A DNA stretch of 64,000 nucleotides from Pseudomonas profundi (GTDB lineage: Bacteria; Pseudomonadota; Gammaproteobacteria; Pseudomonadales; Pseudomonadaceae): positions 1 to 64,000 of the forward strand of contig NZ_VTPZ01000006.1 in assembly GCF_008638305.1 (NCBI RefSeq), written 5' to 3'. The translations under genes were made by a program, and so were the position numbers. The notes below the pieces were generated by a model, which was not told the origin of the DNA, ran no database searches, and worked only from the letters and a program-made list of their open reading frames with translations. Below are positions 15,662 through 25,727 of this stretch, in pieces. The first letter of the stretch is position 1. Each line of letters starts with the position of its first letter.

Positions 15662-17243
15662 TGTCCAGAGCTTCCGGAAGCAGGCTGGGGTAGTCCAGCG
15701 TGTAGTGCAGGCCACGACTTTCCCTGCGCTCAATGGCAGAGCGGATGATCAGGTCGGCCACCACAGCCAGGTTGCGCAACTCCAGCAGATCCCGGCTGAC
15801 CCGGTAGTTGCTATAGAACTCGTGTATCTCGGCCAGCAGCATGTCCACGCGGTGCTTGGCCCGCTGCAGGCGTTTCGTCGTACGGACAATGCCCACGTAA
15901 TCCCACATGAAGCGCCGCAACTCGTCCCAGTTGTGCGAGATGATGACGTCTTCATCAGAGTCGGTGACCTGGCTTTCGTCCCAGGGCGGCAGGCTTTCTG
16001 GCATGCGCGTGCTGGCCAGGTTGTCCAGTATGTCCTGCGCGGCGGACCGGCCATACACGATGCATTCAAGCAATGAATTGCTCGCCATCCGGTTTGCGCC
16101 ATGGAGACCGGTAAAGCTGGCCTCGCCGATAGCATAAAGGTTGTCCCGGTCGGTCCGTCCGGCGTGGTCGACCATCACCCCGCCGCAGGTATAATGCGCG
16201 GCGGGAACCACCGGAATGGGCTCGCGGGTAATATCTATGCCGAACTCCAGGCAACGATCATGCACGGTAGGGAAGTGGCTGCGAATGAATTCGGCAGGCT
16301 TGTGGCTGATATCCAGATATACGCAATCAACGCCCAGACGTTTCATTTCATGATCAATGGCGCGGGCGACGATATCACGCGGTGCCAGTTCCGCACGCTT
16401 GTCAAAGCGCGGCATGAAACGACTGCCGTCGGGAAGCTTGAGAAAGGCTCCTTCGCCACGTAACGCTTCGGTTACCAGAAAGCTTTTCGCCTGTGGATGG
16501 TATAAACAGGTCGGATGGAATTGATTGAACTCCATGTTGGCAACGCGGCAACCTGCGCGCCATGCCATGGCGATACCATCCCCTGACGCCGCGTCGGGAT
16601 TGCTGGAGTAGAGATACACCTTGCTGGCGCCGCCTGTGGCAAGCACGGTGAAGCGCGCATTGAATGTCTCGACCCGGCCGGTCTGGCTATTGAGGATATA
16701 GGCCCCCAGGCAACGGTTGCCGGGCCGGTTGATTTTTTCGGAGGTGATGAGATCAACGGCGACGCGATTTTCCAACAGTTCGATGTTGCCGTGCGCCTGA
16801 GCCCGGCGGAGCAGGGTGGTGAATATCGCGGCGCCGGTAGCGTCCGCAGCATGGATGATCCGTCGGTGACTATGGCCACCCTCGCGGGTCAGGTGGAAGT
16901 CGTCGGTCTCATTGCCGTCTTCACCTCTCTCGCGGGTAAAGGGTACGCCCTGGTCGATCAGCCAGCCGATTGCTTCGCGGCTATGGCCGACGATGTGTCT
17001 GACGGCTGCTTCGTGGCACAGCCCGCCTCCTGCATCGAGGGTATCCTGGACATGGGCGTCTACGGTGTCAGTGTCATCCAGTACGCCCGCCACGCCGCCC
17101 TGGGCCCAGTAGGTCGAGCCTTCCGAGAGTTGGCCTTTGCTCAATACTGCGACGCGCAGGTGCGCGGCCAGATGCAAGGCGAGGGTCAAGCCGGCGGCGC
17201 CGCTGCCGATAACCAGTACATCGTATTTTAGTTCAGGCGTCAT
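15630..17243 (-). CDS. nadB: L-aspartate oxidase
   Basis: A 537-residue flavoenzyme that oxidises L-aspartate to iminoaspartate, the first step of de novo NAD synthesis, working with NadA. The FAD-binding GSGAAG is at residues 13-18; the succinate dehydrogenase/fumarate reductase-like body includes [10 protein letters not shown] and the HPTCLY and HYTCGG segments near the active site. Length matches the family (about 535-540). It lies back to back with algU, as in P. aeruginosa (nadB next to algU). Confidence 0.96.
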   Translation of the reverse strand: MTPELKYDVLVIGSGAAGLTLALHLAAHLRVAVLSKGQLSEGSTYWAQGGVAGVLDDTDTVDAHVQDTLDAGGGLCHEAAVRHIVGHSREAIGWLIDQGVPFTRERGEDGNETDDFHLTREGGHSHRRIIHAADATGAAIFTTLLRRAQAHGNIELLENRVAVDLITSEKINRPGNRCLGAYILNSQTGRVETFNARFTVLATGGASKVYLYSSNPDAASGDGIAMAWRAGCRVANMEFNQFHPTCLYHPQAKSFLVTEALRGEGAFLKLPDGSRFMPRFDKRAELAPRDIVARAIDHEMKRLGVDCVYLDISHKPAEFIRSHFPTVHDRCLEFGIDITREPIPVVPAAHYTCGGVMVDHAGRTDRDNLYAIGEASFTGLHGANRMASNSLLECIVYGRSAAQDILDNLASTRMPESLPPWDESQVTDSDEDVIISHNWDELRRFMWDYVGIVRTTKRLQRAKHRVDMLLAEIHEFYSNYRVSRDLLELRNLAVVADLIIRSAIERRESRGLHYTLDYPSLLPEALDTILQPPSVDD

Positions 17244-17380
17244 CTCGAACTCGTGTCAGATCAGTGTGTCAGAGGGTGCGAAGCACATAACCGGGCCAGT
17301 ATATAGAAGCTGCCTGCCATGCAATACTTTCCTGTATGGTTGCGCTGCTGGAGAGAAACTGCCAACCAGAGCACTGAACG

Positions 17381-17407
17381 GAACTTTTTTCCCTCCTATT
17401 GTTCCTA
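17381..17407 (+). promoter_or_regulatory. AlgU-type (sigma-22) promoter, distal
   Basis: GAACTT at 17381-17386, 16 bp, then TCCTA at 17403-17407. The AlgU/RpoE consensus is GAACTT-N16/17-TCtgA, so the -35 is perfect and the -10 close. It implies that AlgU drives its own operon. Confidence 0.6.
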
Positions 17408-17428
17408 TTGCTGAACCTGATAAGGGGA

Positions 17429-17456
17429 GAACTTTTGGCTACATTGCGGGTCTATC
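17429..17456 (+). promoter_or_regulatory. AlgU-type (sigma-22) promoter, proximal
   Basis: A second GAACTT at 17429-17434, exactly 16 bp, then TCTATC at 17451-17456, 46 bp before the algU start. Two autoregulatory AlgU promoters are also known in front of P. aeruginosa algU. Confidence 0.65.
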
Positions 17457-17501
17457 ACAACAGGGCGCGACAGGTACCTGTTCGCAACGGAGAGCCTGGG
17501 A

Positions 17502-18077
17502 ATGGCTGAACAGACAGACCAGCAGTTGGTCGAACGGGTTCAAAAGGGTGATAAACGGGCATTTGATTTGCTGGTACTGAAATATCAGCACAAGATCTTG
17601 GCGTTGGTTACTCGGTTTGTTCACGATACGCATGAAGCGCAGGACGTGGCGCAAGAGGCCTTTATCAAGGCTTATCGAGCCTTGGCGAACTTTCGCGGCG
17701 ATAGCGCGTTCTATACATGGTTATATAGGATCGCAATTAACACTGCGAAGAATTACCTGGTGGCTCGAGGCCGACGTCCGCCTGATTCGGACATCGCAGC
17801 CGAGGATGCTGAATACTACGAGGGGGACAGTGCCCTCAAGGATATTCACTCACCGGAGCGGGACCTGCTTCGCAATGAGATTGAACAGGTTGTCAATCGA
17901 ACGCTGCAGCAGTTGCCGGATGATTTGAGAACAGCTCTGACCCTGCGCGAGTTTGAGGGTTTGAGTTACGAAGATATTGCCGCTGTGATGGAATGCCCGG
18001 TTGGTACTGTTAGATCGCGTATTTTCCGGGCACGTGAGGCAATCGACAAAGCCCTCAAGCCCCTGCTTGAAGCATGA
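17502..18077 (+). CDS. algU: RNA polymerase sigma factor AlgU (RpoE/sigma-22)
   Basis: A 191-residue ECF sigma factor for envelope stress and, in P. aeruginosa, alginate production. Region 2 (DVAQEAFIKAYRAL, RGDSAFYTWLYRIA) and the region 4 helix-turn-helix (LSYEDIAAVMECPVGTVRSRIFRAR) are almost the same as in the P. aeruginosa protein. GGAG at 17489-17492 serves ATG 17502. It heads algU-mucABCD and is held inactive by the anti-sigma factor encoded next. Confidence 0.97.
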   Translation: MAEQTDQQLVERVQKGDKRAFDLLVLKYQHKILALVTRFVHDTHEAQDVAQEAFIKAYRALANFRGDSAFYTWLYRIAINTAKNYLVARGRRPPDSDIAAEDAEYYEGDSALKDIHSPERDLLRNEIEQVVNRTLQQLPDDLRTALTLREFEGLSYEDIAAVMECPVGTVRSRIFRAREAIDKALKPLLEA

Positions 18078-18133
18078 AGCAGGTAATAGGGTTAACGCAG
18101 CGAGCCCTCTGGGCCTTTAGTAGAGGTACACCA

Positions 18134-18727
18134 ATGAGAAGCGAATCCTTGCAGGAGTCTCTCTCCGCAATCATGGATGGCGAAGCCGGAGAGCTTGAAT
18201 TACGTCGTGTACTCCAGGCGACAGAGCAGGAGCCTGCTGTGCGCGATACATGGGAGCGCTATCAGATCGCCCGGGCTGCAATGCATAAAGAGCCATGGCA
18301 GGGCAAGGTGGATCTGTCCGCCGGTATTGCTGCCGCCCTGGCTAATGAGCCGGCTCCGACTGCGTCTTCCCAGCCCTCCGCCATCTGGCAGAACATGGGT
18401 AAGCTGGCTGTTGCCGCATCGGTCACGCTGGCAGTGCTGGTTGGCGTGAAGATGGTCAACCAGGATAATGTGCCTGGCGAGCCGACTATCGTGGCTGAGC
18501 GTCCGGCTCAGGAAGCTGCACCGGCTCCTGCTGCTGTCCCGGCGGCCAGACAGTCCGGCAGTGCGGTTCTGGCTGGTTTCCCGGCTTCGTCCGACGCTGC
18601 TGCGCCATCCGATTGGCATGAGCAACGGATCAGCAACTATCTTCGCAAACATGCGGAACAAGGCACCCAGGCTGCTACGCCGAGTCCGGTCCCTTATGCC
18701 CGCGCGGCGAGCCTGGATGACAAATAG
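18134..18727 (+). CDS. mucA: Anti-sigma factor MucA
   Basis: A 197-residue inner-membrane protein that binds AlgU. The N-terminal anti-sigma domain (SLQESLSAIMDGEAGELELRR region) is followed by one membrane span (about 89-108, LAVAASVTLAVLVGVKMV) and a periplasmic domain ending PYARAASLDDK, close to the P. aeruginosa tail. No truncation of the mucoid type is seen. ATG 18134 has GAGG at 18123-18126; the longer frame from 18074 is not supported by the family. MucA is normally cut by AlgW and MucP on envelope stress. Confidence 0.96.
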   Translation: MRSESLQESLSAIMDGEAGELELRRVLQATEQEPAVRDTWERYQIARAAMHKEPWQGKVDLSAGIAAALANEPAPTASSQPSAIWQNMGKLAVAASVTLAVLVGVKMVNQDNVPGEPTIVAERPAQEAAPAPAAVPAARQSGSAVLAGFPASSDAAAPSDWHEQRISNYLRKHAEQGTQAATPSPVPYARAASLDDK

Positions 18728-19686
18728 TGTTGTCCAGGGGGAGCGTCCATAGGCGGTCCTGTTGGTTGTTCGTCATGCTCCTCGGAGCACCTGTGGCGAT
18801 GGCAGGGGAAGCCCAGAACTGGTTGACACGCATGACGGAGGCAGCCGGAAACGAAAGTTTTCACGGCGCCTTCGTTTATGAGCGAACCGGTAGTTTCACC
18901 ACTCATGAAATCTGGCGTCAGGTCGATGATGAAACCACGACCGAGCGCCTGGTTCAGACTGATGGCGAATACCAGGAGTGGCTGCGTCGGAACGGTAAGC
19001 TGATCTGTTCGACCAGTGGCGGCCCGGTTATCGCCAGTCAGGAAGCCTCGCAAACCATCAGGCAGCCAGAACTGCTGGAAGAATGGTACGAGCTGCAGGT
19101 GCTTGGCTCGACCCGCGTAGCATCCAGACCAGTGACGGTAGTCGCTGTCAGACCGCGCGATTCGCACCGCTATGCTTATGAATTCTATCTGGATTCGGAT
19201 ACAGGGTTGCTGCTCAAGTCACTGATGGTGAACGAGCGGCAAGCGCTGCTGGAGCGCTTCCAGTTCGCTACCTTCGAGCTTGATCCAGCTGCATCTGGCG
19301 AGTTTGCAGCTGGCGATGCGTGTCTGGAACTTGCTGCCACCGAAGCCGAAAGTATGGTTCCGGATAATCAGTGGCAGCCGACATGGTTACCGCCCGGGTT
19401 CACCGAAGGCCAGCAAGCGCAGCTGCTGAATGAGGGCGACGGTCAGATTGTCAGTCAGGTCTACACCGATGGCTTGGCACGTTTCACGTTGTTCATCGAA
19501 TCCTTGAGCGACGAACATCAAGCCGAAGACCTGCGTGCCCAACTCGGACCCACGGTTGCGGTAAGCCGGAAGCTGAATCTCGCTGAAGGTCCTTTTCTGG
19601 CGACTGTAGTTGGAGAGATTCCACCCTCGACCGCTGAACGGATTGTAGGCTCGCTAGTGCCCGAGCAGGGTGTGCAGGCACCATGA
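18727..19686 (+). CDS. mucB: Sigma-E regulatory protein MucB (RseB-like)
   Basis: A periplasmic protein of about 319 residues that shields MucA from proteolysis and senses lipid signals. An N-terminal signal peptide with an RR-containing n-region and a core LFVMLLGAPVAMA precedes a mature start near GEAQ. The lipoprotein-localisation-like fold includes FHGAFVYERTGSFTTHEIW and the C-terminal domain WLPPGF. Start is GTG 18727 (TAGTG overlap with mucA) or TTG 18730; ATG 18775 would remove the n-region. It is translationally coupled to mucA and to mucC. Confidence 0.93.
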   Translation: MLSRGSVHRRSCWLFVMLLGAPVAMAGEAQNWLTRMTEAAGNESFHGAFVYERTGSFTTHEIWRQVDDETTTERLVQTDGEYQEWLRRNGKLICSTSGGPVIASQEASQTIRQPELLEEWYELQVLGSTRVASRPVTVVAVRPRDSHRYAYEFYLDSDTGLLLKSLMVNERQALLERFQFATFELDPAASGEFAAGDACLELAATEAESMVPDNQWQPTWLPPGFTEGQQAQLLNEGDGQIVSQVYTDGLARFTLFIESLSDEHQAEDLRAQLGPTVAVSRKLNLAEGPFLATVVGEIPPSTAERIVGSLVPEQGVQAP

Positions 19687-20135
19687 TAGAAGAACAGGGG
19701 CGGGTTCTGAGTGTGGAAGACGGCGCCGTATGGGTCGAGACCGTCCGCCGCAGCACTTGTGGCTCCTGTCAGGCTCGGGCCGGTTGCGGGCAGGCGCTAT
19801 TGCAGCGGCTTGGTTCGGGCGCTCGGCAAGGTTTCATCCGGGTTATTTCTGATCGCGACTATCAGGTAGGCGACGAAATCATCATTGGCATTCCGGAAGA
19901 TGCTGTGGTGCGCGGCTCCCTATGGGTTTACGTAGTACCCCTGGCTGGTTTGTTCACGTCCGGTTCGCTGGCAAGCGCGCTTAGTGTCAGCGAGCTCTCG
20001 ACTATTGCCGCTGCGTTCATGGGCCTGGTTGCGGGTTTCGGCGCAGTGCGCTGGCATGCTCGTCGCAGCGTCACTGATCAATCACTGCAGCCCCGCGTTT
20101 TAAGACCTCAGCGGTCGACTGTTGCGCAGAGTTGA
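19683..20135 (+). CDS. mucC: RseC/MucC-family membrane protein
   Basis: A 150-residue protein of the SoxR-reducing/RseC family. The N-terminal domain carries the cysteine cluster CGSCQARAGCG (about residues 24-34), and two membrane helices span about 80-120. The ATG overlaps the mucB stop (ATGA). RseC/MucC modulates the sigma-E pathway and relatives take part in Rsx/Rnf electron transfer; the specific role here is not settled by sequence. Confidence 0.9.
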   Translation: MIEEQGRVLSVEDGAVWVETVRRSTCGSCQARAGCGQALLQRLGSGARQGFIRVISDRDYQVGDEIIIGIPEDAVVRGSLWVYVVPLAGLFTSGSLASALSVSELSTIAAAFMGLVAGFGAVRWHARRSVTDQSLQPRVLRPQRSTVAQS

Positions 20136-20193
20136 TCCCTTCAGATTTTTCTTGAACAATCTACCGAGTTCTTATTAATGGGAGTTGGTTCAT

Positions 20194-21621
20194 ATGTCGA
20201 TCGCGCAACGCTGGCTACTAGCCGCGGCCGGAACGCTACTGATGTCCTGGCAGTCCACCCTGATGGCGCAGAACTTGCCAGATTTCGCAGACCTGGTTGA
20301 AGAAGCCTCACCTGCGGTAGTAAATATCAGTACCCGCCAGACGGCCCCTGCCAGAGCGGCTGGCATGCCGCCCGGCATGCCGGATCTTGAAGGGCTCCCA
20401 CCACTGTTTCGCGAGTTTTTCGAACGGGGTATCCCTCAGCAAGCACCGCAACAACGCCAGGCGCCCCAATCGCTTGGCTCCGGCTTTATCACTTCAAAAG
20501 ATGGCTACGTGCTCACCAACAACCATGTGGTTGACGGAGCCGATGAAATTTTTGTGCGGCTATCGGATCGTCGTGAGGTCGAAGCGGAGCTGATTGGTGC
20601 CGACCCCCGTTCCGATCTGGCACTGCTCAAAATCGACGCGGGTGAGGATCTCCCTGTGGTGCGGATTGGCAAGTCAGCGGATATCCGCCCAGGTGACTGG
20701 GTACTCGCTATCGGTTCTCCCTTTGGTTTCGATTATTCGGTTACCGCTGGCATTGTCAGTGCGAAAGGGCGAAGCCTGCCGAACGAGAGTTATGTTCCGT
20801 TCCTGCAGACAGATGTTGCTATCAACCCCGGCAATTCGGGTGGGCCGCTGTTCAATCTCGACGGTGAAGTCGTGGGGATCAACTCTCAGATCTTCACTCG
20901 TTCGGGCGGTTTCATGGGGTTGTCCTTTGCCATTCCGATCGACGTAGCGATGGATGTCGCCGAGCAGCTGAAGAACGATGGAACCGTGCGCCGTGGCTGG
21001 CTGGGTGTAATCATTCAGGAGGTTAACAAGGACCTCGCCGAATCCTTTGGCTTGCGCAAGCCTGCTGGCGCACTGGTCGCCCAGGTGATGCCGGAAGGCC
21101 CCGCAGAAGAGGGCGGGTTACAGGCTGGAGACGTGATACTTGAATTCAATGGCCAGGAAATCATCCTGTCTTCTGATCTGCCGCATGCTGTGGGCAGGGT
21201 TCGTCCTGGCGAGCAGGCCGAATTGGTTATCATGCGTGACAAGAAGCGCCAGACGTTGGAGATGACTATCGGGGCATTGCCTGACGACGAAGAGATGGCA
21301 GCTGCATCTTCATCCGGTACGCCGGGCGGGGCTGCAACCGCAGCTAACCGACTCGGTTTGATGGTAACTGACCTGACTGAACAGCAGAAGCAGAACACTG
21401 GTGTCGAGTCGGGTGTGGTGGTGCGCGAGGTACGCCAGGGGCCGGGTGCGATGGTCGGGCTACGCCCCGGCGATATCATCACCAGTCTCGATAATCAGCC
21501 AGTTGATTCGGCTGAAAAGTTCGAGGATCTGGCTGACAAGCTGCCCACCAATCGCTCTGTTTCGATGCGTGTCATTCGTCAGGGACGGGCCAGCTATATC
21601 ACGTTCCGTCTCTCTGAATAA
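20194..21621 (+). CDS. mucD: Periplasmic serine protease MucD (DegP/HtrA family)
   Basis: A 475-residue Do-like protease for periplasmic protein quality control and negative control of the AlgU response. It has a signal peptide (cleavage near LMAQ), a trypsin-like domain with H111 (NNHVVD), D141 (RSDLALL) and S215 (NPGNSGGPL), and two PDZ domains (about 255-345 and 385-470). ATG 20194 has GGGAG at 20180-20184; the upstream TTG 20185 is not needed. The 58-bp gap after mucC has no terminator, so it belongs to the operon. Confidence 0.96.
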   Translation: MSIAQRWLLAAAGTLLMSWQSTLMAQNLPDFADLVEEASPAVVNISTRQTAPARAAGMPPGMPDLEGLPPLFREFFERGIPQQAPQQRQAPQSLGSGFITSKDGYVLTNNHVVDGADEIFVRLSDRREVEAELIGADPRSDLALLKIDAGEDLPVVRIGKSADIRPGDWVLAIGSPFGFDYSVTAGIVSAKGRSLPNESYVPFLQTDVAINPGNSGGPLFNLDGEVVGINSQIFTRSGGFMGLSFAIPIDVAMDVAEQLKNDGTVRRGWLGVIIQEVNKDLAESFGLRKPAGALVAQVMPEGPAEEGGLQAGDVILEFNGQEIILSSDLPHAVGRVRPGEQAELVIMRDKKRQTLEMTIGALPDDEEMAAASSSGTPGGAATAANRLGLMVTDLTEQQKQNTGVESGVVVREVRQGPGAMVGLRPGDIITSLDNQPVDSAEKFEDLADKLPTNRSVSMRVIRQGRASYITFRLSE

Positions 21622-21789
21622 GGCGGCAGAGACCGCCTGGTCCAGTGTGGCAGTGCCTGACTGGCGCTGCCCGCTAACCCTGCAGCAGCATGGCGCAGGT
21701 GCCGCTTATCAGGTACACTCGCGGGCTGTTTTCGGGGAACCTCCCCGCCCATCGCCATGTCTGGCAATCTTGTCTGGAAGATCCTTGCT

Positions 21790-23589
21790 TTGAGTGACCT
21801 GAGCCTAATCCGAAATTTTTCGATCATTGCCCACATTGATCATGGCAAGTCGACCCTGGCCGACCGTTTCATCCAGATCTGTGGAGGGTTGACCGAACGG
21901 GAAATGGCCGAGCAGGTACTCGATTCGATGGATCTTGAGCGCGAGCGCGGCATCACCATCAAGGCACACAGCGTCACGCTGTATTACACCGCCCGCGATG
22001 GCAAGACCTACCAGCTGAACTTCATTGATACTCCCGGTCACGTCGATTTCCATTATGAGGTCAGCAGATCGTTGGCAGCTTGCGAAGGCGCCTTGCTGGT
22101 GGTTGACGCTGCGCAGGGAGTCGAAGCCCAGTCGGTCGCCAACTGCTATACCGCCATCGAGCAAGGGCTGGAAGTGATGCCGGTGCTGAACAAGATCGAT
22201 CTCCCGCAGGCCGAACCCGACCGGGTGAAAGCTGAAATCGAAAGCGTGATCGGTATCGATGCTACTGATGCGGTGGTTTGCAGCGCCAAGAGTGGTGTGG
22301 GTGTAGAAGACGTACTCGAACGCCTTATCGAAGTTATTCCGCCGCCGGTGGGTGAGCTTGAATCTCCGCTGCAGGCATTGATCATCGATTCCTGGTTCGA
22401 TAACTATCTGGGCGTGGTATCGCTGGTACGCGTCAAGCACGGTCGAATCAAGAAGGGCGACAAGGTTCTGGTCAAATCCACCGGCAAGATCCATCAGGTC
22501 GACAGCGTAGGCGTATTCAATCCCAAACACTCCGCCACGGCTGATCTGAAAGCAGGCGAGGTGGGGTTCATTATCGCCGGTATCAAGGATATCCATGGCG
22601 CGCCGGTGGGCGATACGCTGACGCTTTCCAGTACGCCTGATGTGGATATGCTACCCGGATTCAAGAAAGTCAAGCCACAGGTCTACGCAGGCCTGTTCCC
22701 GGTCAGCTCTGATGATTTCGAAGATTTTCGCGAGGCGCTGTCGAAGCTGACGCTGAATGACGCCTCCCTGCATTTTGAGCCGGAAAGCTCTGATGCGCTC
22801 GGGTTCGGGTTCCGCTGTGGTTTCCTCGGCATGTTGCACATGGAGATCATCCAGGAGCGCCTGGAGCGCGAATACAACCTGGATCTGATCACCACCGCCC
22901 CGACCGTGGTGTTCGAGGTAGTGAAAAAGGACGGTAGCGTCAGCTACGTTGATAACCCGTCACATTTGCCTGATCCGTCAATGATCGAGGAAATGCGCGA
23001 GCCCATTGTGCGCGCGAATATCCTGGTTCCGCAGGATCATCTCGGCGGCGTCATCACGCTCTGCGTCGAGAAGCGTGGGGTGCAACACGACATGCTGTTC
23101 CTCGGCACTCAGGTGCAGGTGGTCTATGACCTGCCGATGAATGAAGTGGTGCTGGATTTCTTTGACCGCTTGAAGTCGGTAAGTCGCGGCTATGCCTCGC
23201 TGGATTATGCGTTCGATCGGTTCCAGGCCGCCAAGCTGGTACGGCTGGATGTATTGATCAACGCCGAGAAGGTTGACGCGCTCGCCCTGATCGTCCATCG
23301 CGACAACGCGGCTTTCAAAGGCCGTCAGCTGGTCGAAAAGATGAAGGAACTGATTCCGCGCCAGATGTTCGATGTGGCTATCCAGGCAGCAATCGGCGGG
23401 CAAGTGGTCGCCCGTTCGACAGTCAAGGCTCTGCGTAAGAACGTCATCGCCAAGTGCTACGGCGGAGATGCCAGCCGCAAGAAGAAACTCCTGGAGAAGC
23501 AGAAGGCCGGTAAAAAGCGGATGAAGCAGGTTGGCAATGTGGAAATCCCACAGGAAGCCTTCCTGGCCGTCCTGAAAGTCGATAATTAG
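21790..23589 (+). CDS. lepA: Elongation factor 4 (LepA)
   Basis: A 599-residue translational GTPase that back-translocates ribosomes. I start at TTG 21790 (GGAAG at 21776-21780), which gives [22 protein letters not shown], the family N-terminus, and exactly the E. coli length; the ATG at 21757 adds 11 unconserved residues. G1 AHIDHGKST (14-22), DTPGHVDF, and NKIDLP are intact, and the lysine-rich C-terminal LepA domain ([18 protein letters not shown]) is complete. It precedes lepB by 17 bp. Confidence 0.97.
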   Translation: MSDLSLIRNFSIIAHIDHGKSTLADRFIQICGGLTEREMAEQVLDSMDLERERGITIKAHSVTLYYTARDGKTYQLNFIDTPGHVDFHYEVSRSLAACEGALLVVDAAQGVEAQSVANCYTAIEQGLEVMPVLNKIDLPQAEPDRVKAEIESVIGIDATDAVVCSAKSGVGVEDVLERLIEVIPPPVGELESPLQALIIDSWFDNYLGVVSLVRVKHGRIKKGDKVLVKSTGKIHQVDSVGVFNPKHSATADLKAGEVGFIIAGIKDIHGAPVGDTLTLSSTPDVDMLPGFKKVKPQVYAGLFPVSSDDFEDFREALSKLTLNDASLHFEPESSDALGFGFRCGFLGMLHMEIIQERLEREYNLDLITTAPTVVFEVVKKDGSVSYVDNPSHLPDPSMIEEMREPIVRANILVPQDHLGGVITLCVEKRGVQHDMLFLGTQVQVVYDLPMNEVVLDFFDRLKSVSRGYASLDYAFDRFQAAKLVRLDVLINAEKVDALALIVHRDNAAFKGRQLVEKMKELIPRQMFDVAIQAAIGGQVVARSTVKALRKNVIAKCYGGDASRKKKLLEKQKAGKKRMKQVGNVEIPQEAFLAVLKVDN

Positions 23590-23606
23590 GAACCTCGGTC
23601 CGCTAC

Positions 23607-24488
23607 ATGACGCATATCAACTTTCCGCTCTTGCTGGTGATCGCCGTTGCGGTCGCCGGTTTTCTCGCTCTGCTGGACTTTGTCTGGTTCGCGCCGCGAC
23701 GGCGCCGAGCCGTAGCCGCCTATCGCCAGCAGACGGATAACGTCGATCCGCAGATTGTGCAGGAGCTGGACAAGGAACCGCTGCTGGTTGAATACGGCAA
23801 ATCGTTTTTTCCTGTGCTAGCGGTGGTGTTGATTCTGCGTTCTTTCCTGGTGGAACCCTTTCAGATTCCCTCGGGCTCGATGAAACCGACGCTGGAAGTC
23901 GGCGACTTCATTCTGGTCAACAAATTTGCCTATGGCGTTCGTTTGCCGGTAATCGATACTAAGATCATCGATGTAGGGGATCCGCAGCGTGGGGATGTAA
24001 TGGTTTTTCGTTACCCCAATGATCCGCGCATCAATTACATCAAGCGTGTCGTAGGCTTGCCCGGCGACCATATCCGTTACGCCGACAAGCAGCTGTTCAT
24101 CAATGGCGAGGCGGTTGAAACCGAGCTGGTGGAAACCCGTCCAGATGATGAAATCCCGCCAGGACATCCGCTTCAGGCGGTTGCCAAGGTCGAGATATAC
24201 GAGGAGCAGCTGGGCGATGTGACGCATCAGATACGTCACAAGCGACTGTCACAGCCGCCGGCACCCAAACAATGGACTGTGCCTGACGGTCACTATTTCA
24301 TGGTTGGCGACAACCGTGACAATTCCAACGATAGCCGTTACTGGAATGCGCCGAACATGCCCCAGGAGTTGTGGGGCATGGTGCCTGACAACTATATTGT
24401 CGGTAAGGCCTTTGCTGTCTGGATGCACTGGCCCGAACCCAAGCTCAAGAACCTGCCGAGTTTCTCCAGCGTATCGCTGATCAAATAG
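23607..24488 (+). CDS. lepB: Signal peptidase I
   Basis: A 293-residue inner-membrane peptidase that removes signal peptides from exported proteins. Two membrane segments (about 6-27 and 67-83) lead into the periplasmic domain with catalytic S91 (PSGSMKPT) and K146 (NYIKRVVGLPGD); the C-terminal box GDNRDNSNDSRYW is present. It lies in the lepA-lepB-rnc-era order usual for gammaproteobacteria. Confidence 0.97.
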   Translation: MTHINFPLLLVIAVAVAGFLALLDFVWFAPRRRRAVAAYRQQTDNVDPQIVQELDKEPLLVEYGKSFFPVLAVVLILRSFLVEPFQIPSGSMKPTLEVGDFILVNKFAYGVRLPVIDTKIIDVGDPQRGDVMVFRYPNDPRINYIKRVVGLPGDHIRYADKQLFINGEAVETELVETRPDDEIPPGHPLQAVAKVEIYEEQLGDVTHQIRHKRLSQPPAPKQWTVPDGHYFMVGDNRDNSNDSRYWNAPNMPQELWGMVPDNYIVGKAFAVWMHWPEPKLKNLPSFSSVSLIK

Positions 24489-24663
24489 GTGCACTCAAGA
24501 GCTGGTCAACCGGTTCAGATAGTTGGGCAGTACGTCACAAAGGCTGCGCCCACTAGATCAGGAATGTAGCGCAGCATGGCCTGACACGGTCCGCTCGCGG
24601 GCTGGGTCCTGGCATGGCTGGGAACGATAGACAAGATCAAACAACGGACGTTGCGAGGAAATC

Positions 24664-25041
24664 ATGCGCCATTGCCAGAAGGGTATGTCTTTTTTCAGTT
24701 GGCTTGCCGTCATCGCGCTGGTTGTATTCGGCATGATGGTGACCGTCAAGCTGGTTCCGATCTACATGGATCATTTCGCGTTGCGCAAGATCGTCACTTC
24801 GATCAACGAAGACCCGACGATCAAGATCGGCTCATTGCGCGAGCTCAGCTCTCATATCAACAAGGGCATGCAAATCAACAGTATCAGAGAAGTCAACGCA
24901 GCCGAGGCGATCAAGATAAACGCCAGCGGCACCGACACCTACACGGTGCTGATCAAGTATGACGTGCGCGCGCCCATGCTGCAGAACGTGGACCTGCTGG
25001 TCCATTTCGATGAATCCCACATTGTCAGACCAATCAAGTGA
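24664..25041 (+). CDS. DUF4845 membrane-anchored protein
   Basis: A 125-residue protein with one N-terminal membrane helix (about 9-30) and a small extracytoplasmic domain. This DUF4845 gene sits between lepB and rnc in pseudomonads (PA0769-like). Function is unknown. The stop overlaps the rnc GTG start by 4 bp, so translation is coupled. Confidence 0.85.
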   Translation: MRHCQKGMSFFSWLAVIALVVFGMMVTVKLVPIYMDHFALRKIVTSINEDPTIKIGSLRELSSHINKGMQINSIREVNAAEAIKINASGTDTYTVLIKYDVRAPMLQNVDLLVHFDESHIVRPIK

Positions 25042-25727
25042 GCAATAAGTTAGACCGGCTGGAACGCAAAATTGGCTACAGCTTCAAGGACCCCGATCTT
25101 CTGGTTCTGGCGCTGACCCATCGTAGTCTAGGGGGGCGCAATAACGAGCGCCTTGAATTTCTCGGTGACTCGATTCTCAACTTCGTTGCTGCGGAAGCGC
25201 TGTTCGAGCGGTTCCCGCAGGCCAGGGAAGGACAACTTTCGCGCCTGCGTGCCAGACTGGTAAAAGGGGTAACCCTCGCCGAGCTGGCCAAGGGGTTTGA
25301 GTTGGGCGAGTTTCTCCGTCTCGGGTCTGGTGAGCTGAAAAGCGGTGGCTTCCGGCGAGAATCAATTCTCGCCGATACCACAGAGGCGATAATCGGCGCG
25401 ATCTACCTTGATAGTGGAATGGAGAAGGCGCGGGAACGCACCCTGTTCTGGCTGACCGGACATATCGCCTCGCTGACCCTGGTGGACAATAACAAGGACC
25501 CGAAAACGCGGCTGCAGGAGTATCTGCAGTCACGTCAGTGCGAACTCCCTCGTTACGAGGTGATCGAAAGCAGTGGCGAAGCGCATTGCCGCACTTTCAA
25601 GGTCGAGTGTCAGGTTGCTCCGTTGGATAAACCGACCTTTGGCGCCGGCAGTAGTCGTCGTTGCGCCGAGCAGGAAGCGGCGGAAAAAGCCCTAATTGCC
25701 CTTGGCGTGGAGAAGTTGGATGAGTGA
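25038..25727 (+). CDS. rnc: Ribonuclease III
   Basis: A 229-residue double-stranded-RNA endonuclease for rRNA and mRNA processing. The catalytic signature [12 protein letters not shown] (residues 37-48) has the metal-binding Glu40 and Asp44; [14 protein letters not shown] follows near 112-125, and a dsRNA-binding domain fills about 150-225. GTG 25038 overlaps the preceding gene, and the stop overlaps era by 8 bp. Confidence 0.96.
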   Translation: MSNKLDRLERKIGYSFKDPDLLVLALTHRSLGGRNNERLEFLGDSILNFVAAEALFERFPQAREGQLSRLRARLVKGVTLAELAKGFELGEFLRLGSGELKSGGFRRESILADTTEAIIGAIYLDSGMEKARERTLFWLTGHIASLTLVDNNKDPKTRLQEYLQSRQCELPRYEVIESSGEAHCRTFKVECQVAPLDKPTFGAGSSRRCAEQEAAEKALIALGVEKLDE

